Assembly: GCA_021160245.1 (NCBI GenBank)
Contig: JAGHCW010000123.1
Location: forward strand, 1 to 14,401
Length of the DNA stretch: 14,401 nucleotides
Source of the DNA: a bacterium
GTDB lineage: Bacteria; B130-G9
Reading direction: 5' to 3'
Below, piece by piece: positions 7,349 to 14,229 of the stretch. The position numbers and the translations under genes were made by a program. The first letter of the stretch is position 1. Every line of letters starts with the position of its first letter. Below the pieces are notes generated by a model that did not search any database, was not told the DNA's origin, and saw only the letters and a program-made list of their open reading frames with translations.

Positions 7349-7996
7349 ATGAAGCGCATCGCTCTAAGTATAGTGTTATTATATGTTCTGGCAGCATCGC
7401 TCAGTCTGATGTCTTGCCATTCAAAGGAAGTGGGTACCGATCCAGATGACACTCGCCCGAGAGTACTTGGGGTTGACATTAAGCAGGGAGAATTCATTCT
7501 CAATCCGCCCTACGTTCTTCAGAAAAGTCGCTTCGAGGATATAACGATTGAAGTAGCGGTTTACGATCCTCAAGCTACGCCCAACGATCCCCAAGGGAGT
7601 GGGGAGATATTGAGGGTCCAGGGGGCGTTCGAGGACCCCGACTTCGGCAATCCTGAGTATGAGGAGAGAGTCACGAATTTTTGGGGCAGTTTCCCGGGTT
7701 GGGAGAACACGATTGGTTCGATTAAGGCCCTTTTGACAAGGGATGAGTACCTCGCAGGTGAGGTCTTTTATGGCCTGGGCTTCGAGGGCGAATTATTGGA
7801 TTCGGGTCCGGGCATGAATAACGCATTCCCAGATAGGATAGCCGGCGACGGCATATATACGATCAAGAAGAATTCCAGGCTCGATCCTAGGACGAAATCC
7901 CACGCGACACGTCCGTGGCATTTCTACTTCTGGGCGACGGACAACGAAGGGCACTCCTCGATTCCCTATCGCTTTGATATATTGATTACGGAATAG
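7349..7996 (+). CDS. Lipoprotein with extracellular beta-domain, unknown function
   Basis: The frame is open from 7265, but I place the start at the ATG at 7349. AAGGAG at 7333-7338 lies 10 bases upstream, and the product then begins with a proper lipoprotein signal: MKRIALSIV, a hydrophobic core and the lipobox LMSC with Cys23 as the lipidated residue. The mature protein would be about 193 aa. Its C-terminal part has the pattern AFPDRIAGDGIYT followed by aromatic strands ending WHFYFWATDNEGH. I know this Asp/Gly-rich GDGIY turn from Ig-like domains of secreted and anchored bacterial proteins (choice-of-anchor X type). A role at the envelope is likely; a precise function is not visible. The gene follows accA after 90 bp. 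Serine after the lipid cysteine gives no inner-membrane retention signal in the classical rule, so outer-membrane sorting is possible. Confidence 0.78.
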   Translation: MKRIALSIVLLYVLAASLSLMSCHSKEVGTDPDDTRPRVLGVDIKQGEFILNPPYVLQKSRFEDITIEVAVYDPQATPNDPQGSGEILRVQGAFEDPDFGNPEYEERVTNFWGSFPGWENTIGSIKALLTRDEYLAGEVFYGLGFEGELLDSGPGMNNAFPDRIAGDGIYTIKKNSRLDPRTKSHATRPWHFYFWATDNEGHSSIPYRFDILITE

Positions 7997-8005
7997 ATAA
8001 TTCTA

Positions 8006-8029
8006 GCAAGGAAGGCTCTTCCCTCTTGC
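8006..8029 (+). terminator. Candidate hairpin terminator after the lipoprotein gene
   Basis: GCAAG at 8006-8010 pairs with CTTGC at 8025-8029, and inside it GAAG at 8011-8014 pairs with CTTC at 8018-8021 around a 3-base loop, with a bulge on the 3' side. It lies 9 bases past the stop codon. No T tract follows, so it may be only partly effective or protect the 3' end. Confidence 0.35.
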
Positions 8030-8120
8030 GTGGCCTTGACCTGACGGCTTTCAAGAGTCGCACACGCCCGTTGCTGGGGTGTTCGTCGTTATTTGCAGGG
8101 AACTGGGCTGGAGGCGGCGA

Positions 8121-8137
8121 CTGGCATAATTATCCAG
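8121..8137. repeat. 17-bp near-palindrome
   Basis: CTGGCATAATTATCCAG reads as a 16-bp palindrome with one extra C at 8125: CTGG/CCAG arms around the perfect palindrome ATAATTAT. It lies about 150 bp upstream of the dnaG promoter. Such a symmetric site could bind a dimeric protein; nothing else supports this. Confidence 0.3.
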
Positions 8138-8164
8138 CGGAATCTTGGATAGACGGGTTGGCAG

Positions 8165-8219
8165 AGGTCATAATGCAGGCCTTTGTTATACCGAATAGGC
8201 CTTGATCCTGTGCAGACCT
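8165..8219. repeat. Nested inverted repeats
   Basis: AGGTC at 8165-8169 pairs with GACCT at 8215-8219. Inside that, AGGCCT at 8177-8182 pairs with AGGCCT at 8197-8202 (self-complementary). The arms are short and the loops 14 and 12 bases or less, so this could be chance or a small structured element. Confidence 0.2.
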
Positions 8220-8288
8220 TTACCCACGGGCCCATCGAAACATCATATTCTTGGAAGGACCGATCTCGAATCGTAAACATCCCCTATG

Positions 8289-8317
8289 TTGAAAGCAGAC
8301 ACCAACTGCAATACTAT
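8289..8317 (+). promoter_or_regulatory. Sigma70-type promoter for the dnaG-tyrS gene group
   Basis: TTGAAA at 8289-8294 and TACTAT at 8312-8317 are spaced by exactly 17 bp. The predicted start near 8324 leaves a leader of about 55 bases before dnaG. Both hexamers differ from consensus at one or two positions. Confidence 0.6.
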
Positions 8318-8378
8318 TTTTCGTGACATGATCTTCTGATCTATGGGTTCTCTTGTCAGAAACGGATAAGGTGGGCGC

Positions 8379-10175
8379 TTGAGGATGGCGGCATTTTACG
8401 ACGATAACACGATTGAAGAGATCAGGAGCCGGGCCGATATAATTGAAGTCCTGTCGCAGTATCTCACACTAAAACGCTCCGGCAGCAACTTCAAAGGGCT
8501 CTGTCCATTCCACAAGGAGAAGACCCCGTCGTTCATGGTCAGCCCTGAGCGTCAGATATACAAGTGCTTCGGCTGTGGAGAGGGTGGCAATGTCTTTACT
8601 TTTTTGATGAAGATTGACGGACTCACGTTCGGGGAGGCCGTTCGGACACTCGGCAAGAGGTATGGCGTGGAGCTGAGATCGAGCGGCTCAACGGCAGATA
8701 GGGAGAGCGTTCGGAAGCGTGAGCGGCTGTTTGAAATCAATAGGAGGATCTCAGCCTATTTCCAGCGGACTCTAGCCGATGTCTCAACTGGCGTGCCCGG
8801 TCTTGAGTACTTGCTGGCAAGAGGCGTTAGCGATGAGGCGATCAGGAAGTTCGAAATCGGCTATGCGCCGGAAGGCTGGGACAATCTGCTCGTCAAATTC
8901 GGCAAAAATGAGAGGGATAGAGAAGCTCTGCTTGAACTGGGTCTGATAATCAAGAAGCCGCGAGGGGGTTTTTACGACCGGTTCAGGAGGCGCATAATGT
9001 TCCCGATTGTGGATATTGCGGGGAACGTTCGCGGCTTTGGCGGGCGAATACTGCCCTCCGTATCCGATGACAAAGAGGGGGGAGCGGAACCGAAGTATTT
9101 GAACTCACCCGAGACCCCGCTTTACCATAAGGGGAGATTGCTTTACGGCCTGAACGTTGCGCGGGAGGCGATTCGGGGGGAGGGCTTTGTGGCGCTTGTG
9201 GAGGGCTACATGGATGTGATCGGGTTATTCGACGCGGGCATCAGAAATGTGGTCGCATCTTTGGGCACGGCCCTGACGCCTCAGCAATGCAGACTTATCA
9301 AGCGCTACACAGAGCATCCTGTCGTGTTTTTTGATTCGGACGGAGCTGGGACAACTGCCTCGTTGCGCAGTTTTGAGGTCTTCAGCAACGAGGGTTTAAG
9401 CCCTCGAGCCCTTAGAATTGAGGAGGATAAGGACCCGGATGATTACGTCAGGCGGGTTGGGGCAGACGAGGCGAGGAAGTCGCTCGCATCAGCAAGCCCA
9501 TACCCTGAGTTTCTGATCAAAGAGACGATCAAGAGGCACAATCCCACCAGCATAGATGGCAAGCTCAAGGTCATGAAGGAGGTTCTGCCGCATCTTGCTA
9601 AGCTGGAAACACAAGTCGAGATCGACCACTATACGGAGATGCTTGCTGAGTCGCTTAGTATCGATGCGACGGCCGTATTTCACGAGCTTTACAAGCTGCG
9701 TCGTGGTGGGAAGGTCAAGGGAGAGATAACTGGGCCGAGCTCTTTGGAGTTTTGGGGTGATGAGTGTGGCTTGTTGAGGCTAGTCCTTCTAGATGGAGAC
9801 ATGCTGCATCAGGCCTCGGAGGTTGTGGACTTGGAGTTGATAACCAGTTCGTTCTTGCGAGATGCTTTGAACTTCTGCTTCTTTTCTCACAGGGAGGGGA
9901 GGACTCCGGACCTATCGGCACTCTTAGACCATGTTGATTCTGACGAGAAGAGAGAGCTCCTGACGAAACTTGCTTTCTGCAAGGTGAGCGAAGTGGATAA
10001 GAGAAAGTTCTCGACACTTCTGGATCGGTTGAGGCGTCGTTCGACCGCGAACCAGGCGCGGGATGTTCACAAGCGTTGTTTGGCGGCCATCTCCAGTGAT
10101 GGCGCTCAGGACAAGGACTCGCTCGAGCTTTGGACAGAGTTTATGAGGCTCAAGAAAACAGCGGTATTGAAGTAG
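8379..10175 (+). CDS. dnaG: DNA primase
   Basis: The primase makes RNA primers for Okazaki fragments and works with the replicative helicase. The 598-aa protein has the CHC2 zinc finger at the N-terminus (Cys42, His45, Cys63, Cys66 within CPFHKEKTPSF and CFGCGEGG). It is followed by the RNA-polymerase-like basic stretch RFRRRIMFP (201-209) and the TOPRIM core with VEGYMD (Glu275) and DSDGAG (Asp319, Asp321) as metal-binding acids. The C-terminal part after about residue 400 is divergent, as is usual for the helicase-interacting region. The start is a TTG at 8379, with AAGGTG at 8368-8373 five bases before it; an ATG at 8385, two codons later, is an almost equally good choice. dnaG is followed by tyrS, not by rpoD as in the enterobacterial macromolecular-synthesis operon. 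Confidence 0.96.
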   Translation: MRMAAFYDDNTIEEIRSRADIIEVLSQYLTLKRSGSNFKGLCPFHKEKTPSFMVSPERQIYKCFGCGEGGNVFTFLMKIDGLTFGEAVRTLGKRYGVELRSSGSTADRESVRKRERLFEINRRISAYFQRTLADVSTGVPGLEYLLARGVSDEAIRKFEIGYAPEGWDNLLVKFGKNERDREALLELGLIIKKPRGGFYDRFRRRIMFPIVDIAGNVRGFGGRILPSVSDDKEGGAEPKYLNSPETPLYHKGRLLYGLNVAREAIRGEGFVALVEGYMDVIGLFDAGIRNVVASLGTALTPQQCRLIKRYTEHPVVFFDSDGAGTTASLRSFEVFSNEGLSPRALRIEEDKDPDDYVRRVGADEARKSLASASPYPEFLIKETIKRHNPTSIDGKLKVMKEVLPHLAKLETQVEIDHYTEMLAESLSIDATAVFHELYKLRRGGKVKGEITGPSSLEFWGDECGLLRLVLLDGDMLHQASEVVDLELITSSFLRDALNFCFFSHREGRTPDLSALLDHVDSDEKRELLTKLAFCKVSEVDKRKFSTLLDRLRRRSTANQARDVHKRCLAAISSDGAQDKDSLELWTEFMRLKKTAVLK

Positions 10176-10188
10176 GAGATAGGTCAGT

Positions 10189-11415
10189 TTGGATTTGGAT
10201 AGGGCTCTTATGCGACTGCTGGACGCAACGACAGCAGAGGTTTACACGAAGGATGAGCTTCGCCAGAAGCTCGAGAAATCAGCCAAGACAGGAAAGCCCC
10301 TGAGGGTCAAATTGGGCGTCGATCCGACTGCCCCGGACATCCATCTCGGGCACGCCGTGGTCTTGCGGAAGATGCGCGCCTTCCAAGATTTGGGCCACAT
10401 TGGCGTTCTGATTATTGGCGATTATACAGCTAGGGTTGGTGATCCGACCGGAAGGAGCAAGACGCGACCGCAGCTGAGCGATGACGAGATCGAGGCCAAT
10501 GCTAAGACCTACAAAGAGCAGGTCTTCAGGATACTCGACCCCGAACGAACCGAGATCGTATGCAACGGTGACTGGTTCAAGGAGCTCGCCTTCTCCGATG
10601 TGATAAGGCTCGCCTCGCGTTTTACGATCGCCCGTCTTCTTGAGCGGGATGACTTCACGATACGGTTGGGAAAGAACCTGCCCATCAGCCTTCACGAAAT
10701 ACTGTATCCCGTTATGCAGGCCTACGATTCTGTGATGGTCAAAGCGGACGTTGAACTTGGCGCAACGGAGCAGACCTTTAATATACTCATGGGCCGGCAA
10801 TTACAGGACCAAATGGGGCAAGAACGACAGATAGGGCTGCTTGCTCCGATACTAACGGGCATTTGCGGCTCAGTGCGAATGTCCAAGAGCATTGGCAATT
10901 ATATTGGCATCATGGAAAAACCTAGCGATATGTTCGGCAAGACAATGTCGATTAAGGACGAGTTGATAGGAGAATACCTGCGACTGGCAACGGATTTTGA
11001 GGCCAGCCATATCGAACGGTTAGAGCGTGCTCTTGCGGATCAAAGCAAGAACCCAAGAGACATTAAGTTCGAGGTGGCAAAGAGGATAGTCGCCATATAT
11101 CACGGGGATGAGGCCGCCGATGAGGCCGCCTCGGAATTTGAGCGAGTTTTCAGCAGGGGAATGGCCCCGAGCGAGATGCCGGTGATGACGCTCCATGAGC
11201 AACACATCACCGACGGGCGCGTCTGGATAGCGAATTTGCTCAAAATCGCCGGAGTCGCGACATCCAACTCCAGCGCGCTTGGGCTTGTGCGCCAAGGAGC
11301 AGTCTCCTTGGATGGAAAGCAGGTCACATTGGACCACGCCGACGTCAAGGTCGCCTCAGGTATGGTGTTGAAGGTCGGTAAGCACAGATTCTTCAACATT
11401 CAGCTCGAACGGTAG
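10189..11415 (+). CDS. tyrS: Tyrosyl-tRNA synthetase
   Basis: This class I enzyme charges tRNA-Tyr with tyrosine. The 408-aa protein carries LGVDPTAPDIHLGH (HIGH motif HLGH at 52-55), GDYTARVGDPTGRS (77-90), and the second signature as RMSKS at 230-234. That variant puts it in the TyrZ-like branch (usual KMSKS), not the E. coli KFGKT type, and has Arg at the first position; the catalytically more important second Lys is kept. Residues of about 345-408 form the C-terminal S4 RNA-binding domain (GLVRQGAVSLDGKQV). The start is a TTG at 10189 preceded by AGGAG at 10174-10178, which overlaps the dnaG stop codon. The later ATG at 10210 would cut off seven residues. The 13-bp gap to dnaG points to one operon. 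Confidence 0.95.
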   Translation: MDLDRALMRLLDATTAEVYTKDELRQKLEKSAKTGKPLRVKLGVDPTAPDIHLGHAVVLRKMRAFQDLGHIGVLIIGDYTARVGDPTGRSKTRPQLSDDEIEANAKTYKEQVFRILDPERTEIVCNGDWFKELAFSDVIRLASRFTIARLLERDDFTIRLGKNLPISLHEILYPVMQAYDSVMVKADVELGATEQTFNILMGRQLQDQMGQERQIGLLAPILTGICGSVRMSKSIGNYIGIMEKPSDMFGKTMSIKDELIGEYLRLATDFEASHIERLERALADQSKNPRDIKFEVAKRIVAIYHGDEAADEAASEFERVFSRGMAPSEMPVMTLHEQHITDGRVWIANLLKIAGVATSNSSALGLVRQGAVSLDGKQVTLDHADVKVASGMVLKVGKHRFFNIQLER

Positions 11416-11436
11416 GAAAACACACAGAAAACGGAG

Positions 11437-12666
11437 ATGGTTGTGGAGAAAGAGAATATACAGGATGGGAGCCCGAAGGGGACAGATCAACCAACAAGAA
11501 GCAGAAGAAGGCCCAGCCGACGACGCAGGTCACCCGGGAGCCAGCAACGGCAGTCCTCCGGCGACCAGCAGCGGCAGTCCTCTGGAGATCAGCAACGGCA
11601 CTCCTCTGGAGACCAACGACGTCAGTCCTCCGGCGGCCAGCGGCGTCAGTCTTCCGGCGAGCAGCGCCAATCATCCGGGAGCCAGCAGCGGGAGTCCTCC
11701 GGTGACCAGCAACGCCGGTCATCAAGAGGACGACGACCATCAAGAGGACGCTATCGCAGTCAGCGATCAGGAGAGGGCACAACAAAGCAGCGCCCTGACC
11801 TTGTAGCCGTTAAGGACAAAGAGATAGATGTCGATAGAATCATGAAGCGCCTTTCGGAACGCGCCTCACAGATTCATCACGAGATACTCGATGGTCCCAC
11901 GGGAAGAGTCATTGATACGACAAGGCCACCCTCCGAGCGATCGAGGGAGAATCCCAGGGAGGCTCTGGCGATCAAGTTCGTGAAGGCGGCAGTCGGAAAT
12001 GACGATGTGCTGGAGATGATGGCCTCCCAGGAATGGAATCTGGTCATGGACTATAAGATAGAATCGCATCGAGCGGGACTCGTCGCGGCGCCTCTTATGC
12101 TCATGAAGCGCATCATAAGAAGATTCACCAGACTCTACACTGATTTCATCGTTACTCGCCAGAATCGAATCAACACATATCTTGTAAATCTGTGCACCCA
12201 GCTTGTAAGAGAATTGGCGCAGATTCAGATAGAACACGAACGTGAAGTCGCGAGGCTGCAAGGGCTATCACAGAGTCAGGATGCAAGAATCTCCTCCAGT
12301 GTTGCCGCCATAAACGCTCGGTTTGACAATGACGAGGCGCGGTTGGACCTGCTTCGGAGCGAGCTCGAGGTTTTGGCTCAAGCGGCTGAGGAAGCGCGAG
12401 CCCCGATCGCCAGAGCCCATGAGCATTTTGATGACGATATGTCAGAGGGGCTTGCCGAGGAATTTGCCGCGTCAAGAGAGATAGCAGATGCTTTTGAGTC
12501 ACCGGCGGATGAAGTAGTCGGCTTCGACTCAGCGTATGAGTCGGCAAAGGTTCCAGAAACGAAGGCGGAGATTCCTGAGAGTCCCAAGGATGACATGGAA
12601 GCGCAAACTCCCTCGAACTCTCCGGATGACAATGATAAGCCTGCGGAGGATAACAGGGAGCTTTGA
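11437..12666 (+). CDS. Repeat-rich basic/acidic coiled-coil protein, novel architecture
   Basis: No named family is recognised. In the 409-aa product, residues 21-110 are strongly basic and dominated by eight copies of an octapeptide G-D-Q-Q-R-Q-S-S, then SRGRRPSRGR, so this part is almost certainly disordered and could bind nucleic acid or polyanions. Residues 131-143 (DVDRIMKRLSERA) and 220-262 (LMLMKRIIRRF to RQNRIN at 241-246, then LVRELAQ) resemble, from memory, a module found ahead of polysaccharide glycosyltransferase or methyltransferase domains. No such catalytic domain follows. Instead there is a coiled-coil-like helix at about 255-325 and an acidic tail from about 331 rich in Asp, Glu and Pro. 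The start is uncertain: ATG 11437 has GGAG directly against it, while GTG 11443, two codons later, has the same GGAG at six bases. It lies 21 bp after tyrS. Confidence 0.8.
   Translation: MVVEKENIQDGSPKGTDQPTRSRRRPSRRRRSPGSQQRQSSGDQQRQSSGDQQRHSSGDQRRQSSGGQRRQSSGEQRQSSGSQQRESSGDQQRRSSRGRRPSRGRYRSQRSGEGTTKQRPDLVAVKDKEIDVDRIMKRLSERASQIHHEILDGPTGRVIDTTRPPSERSRENPREALAIKFVKAAVGNDDVLEMMASQEWNLVMDYKIESHRAGLVAAPLMLMKRIIRRFTRLYTDFIVTRQNRINTYLVNLCTQLVRELAQIQIEHEREVARLQGLSQSQDARISSSVAAINARFDNDEARLDLLRSELEVLAQAAEEARAPIARAHEHFDDDMSEGLAEEFAASREIADAFESPADEVVGFDSAYESAKVPETKAEIPESPKDDMEAQTPSNSPDDNDKPAEDNREL
11536..11724 (+). repeat. In-frame tandem repeat, 8 units of 24 bp (one of 21 bp)
   Basis: Units start at 11536, 11560, 11584, 11608, 11632, 11656 (21 bp), 11677 and 11701. 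The consensus encodes Gly-Asp-Gln-Gln-Arg-Gln-Ser-Ser. The units differ mainly at third codon positions (serine as TCC, TCT or TCA; arginine as CGG, CGT or CGC). That pattern fits a repeat kept as protein, not a recent DNA expansion. The sixth unit lacks one codon but keeps the frame. Confidence 0.9.
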
Positions 12667-13895
12667 ACGAAGCTGTAAAGGACGGGTCGCTGCCTCATTC
12701 TGCGATGAAGGCACTTGATGCCGCGCTGGGTCGAAATGACGAGACGCTCCTGCGAATTAGCACCGAGCTGTTCGAGAACCCAGAATTGAGCGGAGCAGAG
12801 AGCCTGGCATCGACCCTTTTGTCTGAGGTATTGCAGGAGCGGGGATTCGATGTTGACATCGCGATACCTGACCTCCCTACGGCATTCGTTGCGAAGTTTT
12901 CCATCGGCAAAGGGGGAGGCCCCAGGATAGGCTTCTTCTGCGAATATGACGCTCTGCCTGAACTCGGCCACGCCTGCGGCCATAACCTGATTGCAGCGGC
13001 AAGTCTCGTGGCGGGCATTTCTGTCGCCGACAGTCTTGTGGCCGAGAGTGGAGAAGTTTGGGTTATCGGCTCGCCGGCCGAGGAGACCTTCGGAGGCAAG
13101 ATTGGGCTTCTGCGGTCCGGCCAGCTCGACGGCCTTGATGCAGCCATGATGTTTCATCCGGGACAAAAGACGAGAGTCTGCTCGCTCCGGTCGGTGGGGA
13201 CCGAGCCGCTGGAGGTTACGTTCTATAAAGAGAAAATACCCGGCAGCGGAAGGTGCATACCCGCAAGCCCCGTGCTGGCTATCACAGCGCTCTTTCAGTC
13301 CATCCCATCCGTGGCATCGCTCTTTCAAGAACGCGTGCTGTTCCCCGGTGTCATCATCGAGGGCGGAAGCCGGCCCAATGTTATCCCTAAGAAGACCGTC
13401 GCCCGGTTCAGCCTAAGGGCAGGAAGCAGAAAGGTCCTCAGACAACTGATGAGCGAATTCCAACGCTGCGTACGCGCCTCAGCCCAGATATCCGGCTGCA
13501 GCTACTCAATCCGCCAGCACGAGCCCGGATACAAGCCGATCATCGTCAACCAAACAATCGGTCACATCTGCGAGGAGTACCTAATTCAGGAGAATATGCC
13601 CCCGTGCGCGGAGCCGCCGGAATCGCCCGGCGCATACGATATCGGGAACGTTAGTCGTATTCTTCCGGTGATTCATCCGATTATCAGCAAGGGTTTTGAG
13701 AACGTCTCGCCGCACACCCAGGAGTTCGCGGAGGTGGCCGGCTCTGAGGTGGGGCTCGATTGCGCGAGGCTTGCGGCCAAGATTCTTGCTCGCACCGCGC
13801 TCAGACTGCTCCTTTGCCCCGAGGAGCTTGAGGCCAGCAAACGAGAGCTTGACCGGCAGGGAGATCGTGGCAGGACTCAATCGCCGTTTTCATAG
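12663..13895 (+). CDS. M20-family amidohydrolase/peptidase (ACY1L2/AbgB-like)
   Basis: This is a metal-dependent hydrolase of amide bonds, probably cytoplasmic, closest to the M20 proteins that cleave N-acyl amino acids, p-aminobenzoyl-glutamate or beta-alanyl dipeptides. The 410-aa protein keeps the family metal site: EYDALPELGHACGHN (93-108, with Cys105 and His107), catalytic/ligand Glu140-Glu141 in SPAEETFGGK, His165 in MMFHPG and His351 in SPHTQEF. YDIGNVS (325-331) and GGSRPNVIP (234-242) are also typical. The lid-domain signature GKxAHA is missing: the matching stretch is VTFYKEKIPGSGR (185-197), with proline where the histidine should be. The start is a TTG overlapping the previous gene's stop by 4 bp, which suggests translational coupling; ATG 12705 is an alternative 14 codons on. 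Substrate is unknown. Confidence 0.85.
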   Translation: MNEAVKDGSLPHSAMKALDAALGRNDETLLRISTELFENPELSGAESLASTLLSEVLQERGFDVDIAIPDLPTAFVAKFSIGKGGGPRIGFFCEYDALPELGHACGHNLIAAASLVAGISVADSLVAESGEVWVIGSPAEETFGGKIGLLRSGQLDGLDAAMMFHPGQKTRVCSLRSVGTEPLEVTFYKEKIPGSGRCIPASPVLAITALFQSIPSVASLFQERVLFPGVIIEGGSRPNVIPKKTVARFSLRAGSRKVLRQLMSEFQRCVRASAQISGCSYSIRQHEPGYKPIIVNQTIGHICEEYLIQENMPPCAEPPESPGAYDIGNVSRILPVIHPIISKGFENVSPHTQEFAEVAGSEVGLDCARLAAKILARTALRLLLCPEELEASKRELDRQGDRGRTQSPFS

Positions 13896-13930
13896 CGGTC
13901 GTTTCGAGGCCATCGGCATCGTATTCCCAG

Positions 13931-14220
13931 CTACCTAAAGGTGAGCACACCAAAGTCTTCCTTCGGCATACGCGCTTCCTTTGACACTCCGATCCCACCC
14001 ACCAGATGACCGTCCTTCTTGAAGCACTCGCTGCAGCCCCGCCGATGTGAATACGGTAACTTCTCAGGCAAAATGCGTTGACAGCGCACTTCTGAGAAAT
14101 CACGTCTATTTTCTGGAGATCCTGATAATAGGTTCTGTTACCCACATCATATTTGCAGCGCCTCAAAACGAAAAACGAGGGGCGTGCTGCATTTAGTGAA
14201 GATTCGCAGGATTGACAACG
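13931..14220 (-). pseudogene. Possible frameshifted Cys-rich gene remnant
   Basis: Two minus-strand frames look protein-like in succession. The upstream one (about 14220-14080) reads LRCQSCESS, then RRCKYDVGNRTYYQDLQKID and QKCAVNAFC. The downstream frame, open from 14137 to the TAG at 13931-13933, reads PEKLPYSHRRGCSECFKKDG, then HLVGGIGVSK and KEDFGVLTFR. Joining them near 14070 gives one C-terminal fragment with several cysteines (CxxC pairs, metal-site-like). The downstream frame has no ATG start, and the upstream frame runs on into the M20 gene in antisense, which is not believable. I do not recognise the family. Position beside an IS end fits a gene damaged by insertion. It could also be chance. 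Confidence 0.25.
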
Positions 14221-14229
14221 AAGGGGTGA

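Larger units (their letters stand above)
7997..8378. other. 382-bp intergenic region before dnaG
   Basis: There is no gene I can support here. The 63-codon minus-strand frame at 8089-8280 has no ribosome-binding site or recognisable sequence. The region contains a hairpin just after the lipoprotein gene, a near-perfect palindrome at 8121-8137, nested inverted repeats at 8165-8219 and a promoter at 8289-8317, each listed separately. Confidence 0.5.

Noticed and set aside
8089-8280. 63-codon minus-strand gene in the dnaG upstream gap
   Set aside because: No ribosome-binding site, no recognisable sequence, and it overlaps repeat structures.
11536-11724. CRISPR array
   Set aside because: The units are contiguous with no spacers, are in frame and encode a regular octapeptide.
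11393-11785. Antisense 130-codon frame over the same repeats
   Set aside because: Same compositional cause; it would also overlap the end of tyrS and has no start signal.
11441-11806. Second plus-strand frame over the 24-bp repeats (dual-coding candidate)
   Set aside because: The frame is open because the repeat unit is stop-free and a multiple of three; unit differences are mostly synonymous in the main frame only.
12378-13328. 316-codon minus-strand open frame spanning the end of the repeat protein and the M20 gene
   Set aside because: It is antisense to a clearly recognised M20 enzyme and crosses a gene boundary; the translation looks compositionally random.
13801-14166. Intact 121-codon minus-strand gene
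   Set aside because: Its second half is antisense to the M20 C-terminus, and a different frame carries the more protein-like C-terminus; a frameshifted remnant is more likely.
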